Assembly (NCBI GenBank): GCA_028023455.1
Contig: JAQFVV010006246.1
Location: 3,587,501-3,651,500 of the forward strand
DNA: 64,000 nucleotides
Reading direction: 5' to 3'
Origin: Epiperipatus broadwayi
Taxonomy: Eukaryota; Onychophora; Udeonychophora; Euonychophora; Peripatidae
The notes under the pieces are model-generated. The model was not told the origin of the DNA, ran no database searches, and was given only the letters and a program-made list of their open reading frames with translations. This document shows, one piece after another, positions 24,800-34,511 of this stretch; the stretch's first letter is position 1, and every line of letters starts with the position of its first letter. Both the position numbers and the translations under genes were made by a program.

Positions 24800-24866
24800 C
24801 ACCATGGTTAGCATAGCTGTCTTTGTAGCAGCTGGCTTAGGTTCGCTTCCTGGTCAGCGCTTTGAC
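24800..24866 (+). repeat. tRNA-derived SINE head (fragment)
   Basis: The sequence carries an A-box-like tggttagcatagctg and, about 35 bp on, a good B-box-like ggttcgcttcc. This is the RNA polymerase III internal promoter layout of tRNA-type SINEs. Cloverleaf pairing is poor, so a functional tRNA is unlikely. An AT-rich tail follows. Confidence 0.5.
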
Positions 24867-26182
24867 ATATATATAAAAAAAGTTTGATTGTTGCTTGAAA
24901 CATTGATCTCTAAAAATGTTGTTTCATTTATCAATCTGTTTTATTAGGTACTACTACTTTAGTTTTTTATTTTTAAAATAAATTTTCTTTACATCTAAAT
25001 AAATTATGACTTTATGTAAACAAAAATGGTAACAAAATATTCTTTTACCTATTACAAATTGATTTTCACAAACATATTAAAAATTGTTATAAATCATTAA
25101 ATTATTCATTTTTTCTTAACTGAATCTCAATTTTATTTTATTGTCTTCTTACTTTTTATACAATGTAATAAACCTCTACAATTATATTCATACTGAAACA
25201 AAAAAAAAAAAACAATTTTTATATAAATAAATAAATTAGGAGCTATTTATATATTTTACATATCTTAAATGATTATTATTTTGTTTTTCATTTAAATTTC
25301 TTCATTTACATAATTCAAAAAAGGAAAAATTATTTAATAATTATTTATGGTATAAACAAATTAAGATGATAATTTAAAACAACAAAATGAGAATAAAATA
25401 TTCTTAGTTGTCACCGTTTTGTTATAATTAATTTTTAACACATCACTTAGAATCCATGAAGAATTTATTTAAAATATGTAAATTCACTTTTACTGTGAGA
25501 AAAAAAAAAAAAATCATGATAGTTCTGAGCTGTATAGAAATTTGTCTGTGCATTATTTTGAATGTTAATTTACAAACAAGACAAAACTTGCATTTAGTAA
25601 CATTATATCTGTAATAGATAATGCTATGAAAATATCTTATAATGCAATGTATTACATCATATATACTTATTTTGGAAATCTTAACTAAGTAATCTAAGCC
25701 AATAAAAATCGCATATGAACAATAAAGTATTTCAAGACAAATAATTATTAACTAGTTGGATTCAAATCCTTTATAAAAATTAATTAACAAAGATAATTAT
25801 ATGTTTAAAATATGGCTCCTATCTCAATATTTTTCATTTTAATGATATTTAAAACAAAATTTATAATCACAAGATTTCTTATTGAGCGGTTATTAACATC
25901 TAGCATAAAGTATTGTATTCAAGCATCATAGTTCTCAAGACTTATCCTGGGTATGAGTTTTTATATAATAATGTTGTAGAATTTATTTTTTACTTCTTGC
26001 TATTCCAATGATTTTAAAAAATTAACTAACAACAAAAAATGAAATATTCTTAAACTTTTCTGTTAAAATTCTGTAGTAAGTACTACATGATTTCTGCTTT
26101 GGGTGGGATATATCATATTTTGTTTAAAATTGGATGTCTAAGCCTTTTTAGCATTTTTTGTTATGCCTGAATTATGATTTTA
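24867..26182. other. Intron sequence, nothing recognised
   Basis: Very AT-rich with poly-A/T runs; no partner repeats or ORFs noted. Confidence 0.45.
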
Positions 26183-26332
26183 TGTAATGTGTTACAGAGT
26201 TATAATAATAACTATGTATAGATATATCTATGGGTACTATTATTGCATATAAAGTATTTACAGCTATAAATTATTATTGCACAGCAGTTGCATAATAATC
26301 CTTATTATATTTATCTAGAAAATATATAATTA
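26183..26332 (+). repeat. 5' LTR of old Gypsy element, first part
   Basis: It starts tgtaatgtg, as does the right LTR at 32031, and continues through a shared attattgca...tctagaaaatatataatta stretch that is cut at the Penelope insertion. Confidence 0.65.
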
Positions 26333-26799
26333 TAAATATGTGATTTTTTTCACATGCATTAGTAAAGCTGTGATTATCCTATAATGTTTAATATGCCTGC
26401 TTAGCACTTTCAAGATTTAGTATTCAAATCTCATACTTGTAGCTTTACAAATGAAGACTGTTGTGATTTATTGTACACATATGCAAATGAGGTTGAATTT
26501 TTAATTAGTTTGTCCATTCTATTGGTACTTTAAATCAAAGATTCTCCTTTTTACAAAAATGCAAACAATACAATATTATTCCAAATTGCTGTAGAGTAAA
26601 AATTAACTGAGGCATATATAATCACGATGCTGTCACTAGAAAAATACAAAAATATTTGCTTGCAATTATAACAAAGGAATGTAAAAATGCTATAAAGAAA
26701 GAAAATAAGAAATGGGATACAGAGTAATTCCCAATTACATTATTAACAAGCACAATAAACTAGAGCTGAAATTAACAGTTAAATTCCCTAAAAAACTAA

Positions 26800-28100
26800 A
26801 ATTCTAGCACGCAAGCAAAATATAGAAATAACGCCAGTTACATATGTAAACAGAACAATGATAAATCCTCCAGAAGAAATTAGAAATGTTCTCAAGCTGG
26901 GGTCTAAATTTATTAGAGGTCAGTGTACACAGCCAAAAATGAAAGTCATGGCTGATATCGAGGCTGGTCTTATAAACAAACCTATCAAAGAAAAGGTTAT
27001 AGAACAGGTAAAAATTATTAAACAATAATTGGAATGACAAAATTAATAAAACTAAACAATTTCTAGAAAGTAACTCAATTGTATGCATCAAAGAGGATAA
27101 AGGCAATAGATTCGTATTAATTTTAAGAGCTGAGTATACAAACAAAATGGAAGAGCAGATCAACAAACTTAAGTTCACATGCATAACTGAAAATAATAAT
27201 AAAATCAACAAAGATAGATTCATATTCAATATATTAAGGACTCATAAAGATAAAACACTAGGGCTGAATATTTCCGACTCTATCCATCATCTTCCATACC
27301 ACCTAGAATGTTTGCCAACATAAAACTGCATAAAGAAAACTCTCCTCTCAGATTAATGCTCAACTTTGGAGGTGTCCACTATTTCCAAACTGCAAAAATG
27401 ATCAACTTATAGCTTATAAATTTTCTGGAATATGGAAACCACACTGTCAAATCATCATTTGAATTTGTGGAAAGAATAAAAATGCTAAAATAGATTTAGA
27501 ACACAAAATGACTATGGGGTGTCAATGAAATCTATGGCTCAATTAACAGAAAAACCTCCATTGTCATCATCAAAGATGAACTAAATAAGAAAAATTATCC
27601 GACAAAATGAGTTGATTTTATAATAGAATTCTTGAAGTGGCTGGATGACAACATGTTGGCTAAATTTGAAAATAAATGATATCTTATGAATGATGGTTGG
27701 CCAATGGGACTGCCAATGAGTGGAATTATTGCTAGTATCATCACAAACCATTATAAGAGCCAAATTCTTTTGAAATACTTCACAACAGAACCAAATCCTC
27801 ATATACACTCGATATGTTGACAACATTTTTATTCAGCAAAATCCTCCACCACTATCAACATACAAAATGAATTTCAAGCTATCTCAGGATTAACCCTCAG
27901 TAGAACTGATGAAAACAAGGAACAAGAAATAAAATATTTAGACTTGATAATAAAAAGAGAGAACACATACCTAGCTTACAAAATGACAATTAAACTGCTG
28001 CACATAAGAGGTTACACAAGTCCGAAGTCTAATACTCCTAAGACATATAAATAGGCAAGTATGAATGCTTTCCTATTCAGAAATCACCATTTATGTAAAT
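26800..28100 (+). pseudogene. Penelope-like reverse transcriptase
   Basis: Read across several frame changes on the + strand. Around 26835-27010 there is an N-terminal RT segment (KLGSKFIRGQ then MADIEAGLINKP). At 27060-27170 FLESNSIVCIKEDKGNRFV is the Penelope-type DKG block. At 27310-27400 NIKLHKENSPLRLMLN resembles the KLHKP...PIVS motif. At 27690-27760 DGWPMGLPMSGIIASI is the RT thumb-side block. At 27805-27830 the catalytic box reads RYVDN, so the second catalytic Asp of YVDD is Asn. It continues to EIKYLDLIIKRENTYL. Several stops and shifts remain, so the protein is not made. Long minus-strand frames over this area are shadows. Confidence 0.82.
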
Positions 28101-28104
28101 ACAT

Positions 28105-28712
28105 GTGGATAGGAAAAACAACATCGATAAATATATAAAGGAAATGATCAACATAGGCTTTAAACCCAGTACTATCCATCACACAATAAAAGCATTTTAT
28201 AGAAAACTCAATAACAAACAGCCTAAAGACAATATGAAATATTTAACAATTCGATTTATACCTAATGTAACTTCAAAAATTGCTAAAAAAAATTGACTAA
28301 CAATTTCAAATTTAGCTTCAGAACACCTCCTAATACTAACCAACTAATAAATAATTCCAAAGATAAAATAGAAAAAGATCCAGCCCCTTATGCAGTCTAT
28401 AAAATAGAATGCCCTCAATTAGGCTGCCAGGCATCTTACTATGGTAAGACTCGGGCTAACATCAATACAAGAATTTACCAACACAAATATGCATACAACA
28501 GGGTTAAAAGTAAAAATGAAGGAACATCAATCTTCTGGAACCACCAAGCAGCTACAGACCATGTATTCAAACCCAGTTCTGCCCAAATAATTTGCACAGA
28601 GAAGAGGGATGCCAAAAGAACAGTCAAAGAAGCTTTTTACATAGCAAATGATCTCAGTACCATTAATACAAAAGAGGTGCGCTTTGCTGTCTTCAAACAA
28701 TGGACTAACTAA
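28105..28712 (+). pseudogene. Penelope C-terminal region with GIY-YIG endonuclease
   Basis: Two frames (28105-28296 and 28293-28712) overlap at a run of A residues near 28285, indicating one frameshift in a poly-A tract. The first carries the linker (NMKYLTIRFIPNV). The second carries the nuclease: YAVYKIECPQLGC, then ASYYGKT, then NTRIYQHKYA with the conserved Arg, then KRTVKEAFYIA with the conserved Glu. The canonical GIY and YIG triplets have drifted to AVY and YYG. The extra Cys spacing in the first strand is typical of Penelope nucleases. The last codons lie within the inverted terminal repeat. Confidence 0.85.
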
Positions 28713-28920
28713 TTAAAAATTTAAGCTCATTTGCATATGTGTACAATAAATCACAACAGTCTTCATTTGTAAAGCTATGAATATGAGATTTGAATACTAA
28801 ATCTTGAAAGTGCTAAGCAGGTATATTAAACATTATAGTATAACTATAGCTTTATTAATACATGTGAAAAAATCACATATTTATAATTACAATTTTTATT
28901 TGTGAAGAAAAAAAAATTTA

Positions 28921-29172
28921 CTAGAAAATATATCTAATTAGCATACATTGAACTTTAAATAAATTTATGCTTATTATATATTCAAAAGTTGCACAAGAAA
29001 AACAGTAATGAATGTAGTTAATTACATGGGTGTAAATGCTCTGTAAAATGAATGGAGAGATAGTTTGTTAAGTATTACTCAAAAGAAGTGCTACATATAA
29101 AGACTTTCTAGAAGGTAAATGTTTAGTTTCATTCATATATATTATGAGTATAATAGTATATTTAATTTTACT
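28921..29172 (+). repeat. 5' LTR of old Gypsy element, second part
   Basis: Matches 32152-32403 along its length (ctagaaaatatat...tttaattttact), with many substitutions. It resumes exactly where the Penelope target duplication ends. Confidence 0.78.
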
Positions 29173-30152
29173 AGCTTTAATTGTTATGAATGTAATTACT
29201 ATTGTGGTTAAAAGAGTCATTTAAAAAAAGACTGTAAATTTAAAAAAGAAAAATGTCATAGATGCAGAAAAATTGGGTATTTGGCATACATTTGCAAGCA
29301 AAGAACAAAAATAGTAAAAGGAAAGTTATATGCAGTTTTTAAATTGCAGAAAGAAAGAGCTAGAATTACAACTGAAGTTTTAAAACAAACAATGTAAATA
29401 ATGAACACATTTTGCTAAACCTAAAGATTCTTGGGCAAAAAATCAATATGAAAATTGATAGCAGTGTGGGATTGTCTTTAATTTCACAAAAAGACTGAAC
29501 AAAAATAATAGATATGGGAAACAATGAATAACAAATGGGACTAAAATACACAGGAAAGTAATGGTACTGATCATGCTAAAGGCTAAAGAAAAATTACATC
29601 ACGAAATAAGATCTTATTTCTATTTTAGGTAGAAACAGATTCTGGCTGCTAGGAATTCACATAGGCAAAAACAATAAACAAGAAAGAGAAGTTTGTCCAG
29701 ATAGAAGAGATAATAGCACCAAAGAGATGAAACAATTAACATGCTCTAATGTACGGTGGCCAAATTTTAATAGTGAGATAGTGCAGACAATAAAGTGTTG
29801 TAAAGAGTGCCAGTCTATGGTTGATCAGTAAAGAAATTGGAGCCTTGGAATAAAGCAAATTAACTGTAGCATATACTTCATTTAAATCACACTGGTCAAT
29901 TTAATGAGAATATTTTTTAATACTTATAGATGTTTTCTCAAAATAGATAAAAATACAATGAAAGTTTTGAAGAAATATTCACATATTGATTTCCATTTAA
30001 TGGAGCTAACTTTGCATCTACTTTGTTTAAAGATGTTTTAACCACTAGGAGAATCCAAAATATATTGACACCACCATATTACCTTGAAATTAATGGCCTG
30101 GCAGAGAAAGCTGTACAGCATTTGGCATTTAAAAATGTTCTAAATGACTTTA
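29173..30152 (+). pseudogene. Old Gypsy gag/protease/integrase debris
   Basis: 29185-29300 reads CNYYCG...SHLKKDC then CHRCRKIGYLAYICK, two zinc knuckles with one stop. 29450-29500 reads KIDSSVGLSLISQKD, a protease active-site block whose DSG has become DSS. 29740-29830 reads as the integrase zinc domain (VRWPNFNSE...CCKECQS). 30050-30130 reads LTPPYYLEINGLAEKAVQHL, the integrase core end with Glu retained. No continuous ORF. Confidence 0.7.
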
Positions 30153-30166
30153 TATAATGATATTAA

Positions 30167-31361
30167 ACCACTAATCATCACATGATCACTATTTGCTATG
30201 CTTACACAGATTGTTAAAACAATAGCAAACACCCCATACAGTAGTGCAAACAGGGTAATTGATTGATTCAAGTTGTGCATAAAATCCCTATCTAGTGACT
30301 ATTCATCCAATATCTGACTAACTTTTAGCTTTTGGCATTCATCAGTGAGGAGACTTTGATTTAAGAGCCCTACACCTAGATCTTAGGATCTAATGCAACC
30401 CTTTAGTAGATACATTTTACTCTTTTTAGTTAACTATAAAGCTATGAATCCAAAATGCAAACAATACTTTAAATCCAAGCTCATTCACTTGTGTAGTCAT
30501 GTAGATCTGAACCCAATTCAGTATTTATATATTTTGATGTCTATAGTTTTTTAATAACTGTAGTCACCATAATTCCATAGGTACAATTGGTATTGAACCT
30601 CTAAACATCACTTTTTTCTATGCATGCACAAGTTGTTAAAACAGTGACAAACTCTCTATACAATAGTGCCATTCAGTGCAAGTCAAAATAATCAATGGAT
30701 GCAAAAAGGTTTGTGCATAAAATCTATCTAATGCCTACTCATTCAATATTCCAAACTAATTGATAGCTTATGGTTCACAGATTCAAAGATCTTCACTGAT
30801 GAAAGCCACAAGCTAGAAACTAGTGTAGGGAATATTGGATTAGTAGACACTAGATAGGAATTTTATGCACAAACTTTGCATCTATTGATTATTCTTTTTT
30901 GCACTGGGTAGCATTGCAATATATAGAGTTTGCTAGTATTTTAACAGCTTGTGTGAGCATAGGAAATAGTAATTATGTGATATTTAGTGGTTTAAACCCA
31001 AGTCTGCCCATGTATAATAATAACTGGTTATACCAAAGTCACCAAAATATACAGTTTTTAGATATGTTGACTATATGAGAGATCAAGCTTGGATTAAATA
31101 CATTACTGTTTTCCTTTTGGACTCATAGTTTTATAATTAATTAAAAAGGTAGCTAATAGAAGGTTGCATTAGATTCTAAGATCTAGGTGCAGTGTTCTCA
31201 GATTGAAGGCTCCTCACTGATGAAAGTTACAAATTAGAAACTAACCTAGGGATATTGGATGAATATGCACTAGATAGGGATTTTATACATAAACCTTTTT
31301 GCATCCATTAATTATTGTGGCTTACACTGGGTATCACTACTGTATAGGAGTTTTCTATTGT
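30167..31361. mobile_element. Foldback-type element with two ~600 bp imperfect inverted arms
   Basis: Segments 30168-30455 and 30545-30775 are similar to each other, and both match in reverse complement to 30780-31020 and 31120-31361. For example, gatcttaggatctaatgcaac near 30382 is matched by gttgcattagattctaagatc near 31172, and ttgtgcataaaat recurs in each arm. The symmetry centre is near 30778. No ORF. tataatgatattaa at 30153-30166 and tataataatattaa at 31362-31375 may be the target duplication. It interrupts the Gypsy integrase. Confidence 0.72.
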
Positions 31362-31379
31362 TATAATAATATTAATAAA

Positions 31380-32030
31380 ATTTAACCAAAGCTGTTCTAT
31401 CAACATTTCTCTCCTCGTAAATTGAATAAAAGAACACCAGCTGTGATGTTCATACATCAGAAATGTCAAAACACATATAACAGTGCTATTGCCTAATAAT
31501 AGGGTTTTATGGCAAATTTATTTGGATTATGAAAATTATAAAATTGGTGATACTGTTTGTATGCATGACATGCTGAAAAGAAAATGGTTGCCAGGAGTAA
31601 TTACTAATGCTATCTGAAAGCAACTATGAGAAATTCTGATTATTATTTTAAAAGGAATGAAAAGTCATGCAAAGTCACTTGAAAATTCATTACCCAGAAA
31701 TGTTAGAAGAAATGTGTTGGTGTTAGTTCTATACTTAATGGTGATAGTACTTCAGTAAAAGAAGAGGAAAATATAGATATAATATGAGAGCTACCAGATC
31801 AAAGTTTAAGCAGTGAGGATCAGTTACCTGATAGATACATTTATCAAATGAGTCAGAGGTTTTACTAGGAGTACATTTCTCATCTTCAAAACAGTCTTTG
31901 TTGAAAGAAGAAAACATTACTGAGCGGAAAGAGAGAAAACATGTATCTCTTTCTAGTATTGTTCAAGATCATAAAACACTTATGAGACTGCAAGAAAGTA
32001 AAGTTTGATTTTCTAGAGTGAGGAAAGACT
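31380..32030 (+). pseudogene. Old Gypsy integrase C-terminal debris and 3' region
   Basis: Phrases such as KIGDTVCMHD and MLKRKWLPGVITNAI (about 31535-31615) fit the integrase C-terminal domain (compare PQDCVWVRN...IKAEIVRHL in the 18-23 kb element). An acidic tail with many Glu follows at 31740-31940, then a purine run before the LTR. Frameshifted throughout. Confidence 0.6.
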
Positions 32031-32409
32031 TGTAATGTGATGTAGTGTTACATAAATAGGTATATGTGTATGAATATTTATAAATGTTATTGTAAATAAA
32101 GTATTTATTATTACAAATTGTTATTGCAAAGCACTTGTTATTGTATTCACTCTAGAAAATATATATAATTAGCATGCAATGAACTTTAAATTAATTTATT
32201 CTAATTAATTATATATTCAAAAGAGCATTAGTGAATGCAGTTAATTAGATGTAGGAATAAAGTCTGTTTTAATAGTTGTGTATGGAAGTATAATTACACA
32301 CACTATAAAAGATGTTCTATATGTAGAGGTTATCTTTCTAGAAAATAAATGTTTAATTTTATTTATATATATATATAATGAGTCTAGTAAATTTATTTAA
32401 TTTTACTTG
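32031..32409 (+). repeat. 3' LTR of old Gypsy element
   Basis: Begins tgtaatgtga after a polypurine run. Aligns with the two parts of the split 5' LTR. The right border is approximate, because the left copy is truncated at tttaattttact. Confidence 0.7.
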
Positions 32410-33518
32410 TTGTTTGGTTTGGTATGTTGTGACCCAACTGGTATATTAGTATATCACTGAGGTACACAGTAATTTACATCCTTTTCACTTTTTATTAATT
32501 TTTTGATTACATATTGTGCACTTTTTATTAGTCCATTCTATTCTAAAATAAAATTTTGTTGTATAATTTTAAATTTTGTTAAACCCAATAATATTTACTT
32601 AATAAACTAGGAAAGATAATGACATATTAATATCATAGGATTTGAACTTGGGTTTGGTTGGTTTAAAAGAATCTGATAAGTAAAATAATTAACTAAAGAT
32701 ATATATAAATAATAATCTATAAAGTCCTGATATAGCTACAGATAAGTAAACAGCACTTATTTAAAAATATATTTAAAAAATTATTTCTATAATTATGATA
32801 TTTAGATAATTATGATATTATTTGTAGATATAGTGTTGTTCAAATTTTGTCTTGTGAACCAACCTGCAATCTATTGTAACAGAATATTTATATACACTAC
32901 ATTTAATTTTTTTTTTGTAAATATCTAATCAAGTTAAATGCACAGACGTTCAAAATGCACAAATAATGAGTTATTAATTTATTAATAAGTAACATTTAAA
33001 TATTGAAAATAAAATAAGCTTAAAAATTTTATAGAATCGAAGCAAAGATTCTAATCTTAAAATAAAACAATAAAAACCTTTTAATCTTAAAAATAACGAA
33101 GATAGTTTTTAACAAAAATAAAATTACAAACAGGTCCTTAGAGGAAAATGTTCATTAAAAAGATTACTATGAAATAGATAAGAGTCAAGAGATAGAAACA
33201 AAAGACTTGCTTTTCCCACCCAAGATATATAGACTTTCTCACATGAGCAAATCTGAACTTTCTTTTATAAACTTTGCAATTTTAAAAGTTTTATCTAAAA
33301 GTTAAAAACAATCTTTTTAAAATATGTATTATATTTTTTTAATATTTAATATAAGGTCTGTTGGTTATAAGGCAGGAGTTTGCGATTGCAAACAAATTTA
33401 AAGATAAAATCAATACATATCATTATTTGTGCATTATTGGATTTTAAAAATAGGCCAAATGCTTTATTTGATTTTAAAATAAGTTAGATACATATGTGAT
33501 TTTAAAATAAGTTTAATA
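32410..33518. other. Intron sequence, nothing recognised
   Basis: AT-rich; no ORF or repeat with a partner. Confidence 0.45.
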
Positions 33519-34511
33519 TCTGAAACGGTACTTGTGTATAATTCAACTGATGACGTATTACCCTGAAGGCATATCAGTCTAATCTTGCGATTTTTAAGAT
33601 AACATCTCCAAGTGATCTGCGACACATGTAATCGCTAAAATGTGGCCGCAGATCACGTGAACACGGTATGTTAAAATCGCAAGATTAGACTGATATGCCT
33701 TCAGGATAATACATCATCGGTTGAATTATACACAAGATAAAAAAGAAAAGAAAATGGCGAAAAATATAACAATTTAACAAAAAATTTACATATTACATGG
33801 CTTCTTGACAGGCAGGCAGAAAACGGACACCACCATGTTTCTTGGTCCTGGGAAAAAAAAATACAAGAAAAAGCACAAATTATTGAAAATGTACATTCAT
33901 GAAATACAAAATAAGGTCAATATAAAAACTAAAAATGATTGAAAATTTACATGCATGAAAACCACTGCTAATTTTAAAACCTACTGTATATTGGCATTAT
34001 ACTTAAAAAAATTGTTGAAAATTATTTACAAATTCAACATAATTAAGTGAAAGTTTGCCGTACTTTTATATACATTTTCTAATTTTAAAACCTAAAAATT
34101 GTTTGTAAATTTTCCTTTTGGGGAGAAGTCCATGGTCTTGTAAGAAGATGATCGCTTCTTCCTCCGTACTTGGCAAATTAAATAAGGTTGGGCAGGTTGT
34201 TGGAGCTTCACCCATCATAAACGCAAATAACGCAGATATCACAAAGTAGAAGAGCTCAAAAAAGTCACTGTGATGCCGTGGACAGCAAAATCACAATAGA
34301 CAGAAAAATAAAAAAATTTCCCAAACCTCTCTCCGAATTTTAAATCTCGCGGGTGGAAAAAAAAAAAAATTGACTCTCTGATGGATTAATCATGCCATTC
34401 ACTTGGTTACCATGACAACGTTGTCATGCAAAAAACGTCGATGCCTACCGGAAGAGAATTCGGTAAGTGAAAAATGTCATCGGTTGAATTATACACAAGT
34501 ACCTCTGAAAC
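33519..34511. mobile_element. Non-autonomous Merlin-type DNA transposon
   Basis: The element (33527-34503, 977 bp) is flanked by a perfect 8 bp direct repeat tctgaaac (33519-33526 and 34504-34511). Its terminal inverted repeats start GGTACTTGTGTATAATTC and run about 27 bp with one mismatch. An 8-9 bp duplication with GG-starting repeats is the signature of Merlin (IS1016/ISXO2-like) elements. The left ~210 bp forms a palindrome of its own: 33531-33600 is repeated inverted at 33668-33737, with a shorter ctgcg...cgcag stem in the loop. The rest holds a transposase remnant on the minus strand. Confidence 0.82.
34050..34218 (-). pseudogene. N-terminal fragment of a Merlin/ISXO2-like transposase
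   Basis: The minus-strand frame from ATG at 34218 (MMGEAPTTCP) includes LFNLPSTEEEAIIFLQDHGLL followed by PKRK, then runs into low-complexity sequence and stops near 34072-34050. Merlin and ISXO2 transposases commonly begin with a helix of the form 'acidic cluster, FLQ, GLL' before a zinc site. The assignment agrees with the 8 bp duplication but rests on about 30 residues. The catalytic DDE part is absent. Confidence 0.5.

Larger units (their letters stand above)
26333..28920 (+). mobile_element. Penelope-like element (RT plus GIY-YIG endonuclease), decayed
   Basis: The element has inverted ends: about 26333-26552 is an inverted copy of about 28672-28890 and includes the reverse complement of the end of the endonuclease ORF. 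Such inverted pseudo-LTRs are characteristic of Penelope-like elements. Flanking ctagaaaatatat(c)taatta at 26315-26332 and 28921-28940 looks like an 18-20 bp target duplication inside the Gypsy LTR. The coding content is a Penelope RT followed by a C-terminal GIY-YIG domain. A 30 bp A-rich tail precedes the right duplication. Confidence 0.88.
26183..32409 (+). mobile_element. Old Ty3/Gypsy element with two nested insertions
   Basis: The 5' LTR is split: 26183-26332 and 28921-29172 align in order with the right LTR at about 32031-32409. Between them on the + strand lie gag zinc knuckles (29185-29300), a protease remnant (29450-29505), integrase zinc-binding and core fragments (29740-30150) and integrase C-terminal debris (31380-31680). 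A Penelope-like element fills 26333-28920 and a foldback element fills about 30167-31361. RT and RNase H are missing or unreadable. A purine run (agagtgaggaaaga) precedes the 3' LTR as a polypurine tract. Confidence 0.8.

Noticed and set aside
26804-27826. Minus-strand frames of 141 and 81 codons
   Set aside because: They overlap the + strand Penelope RT, whose motifs appear in order.
33527-34503. Tc1/mariner assignment from TA flanking CTTGTG ends
   Set aside because: Longer inverted repeats starting GGTAC and a perfect 8 bp duplication fit Merlin better.
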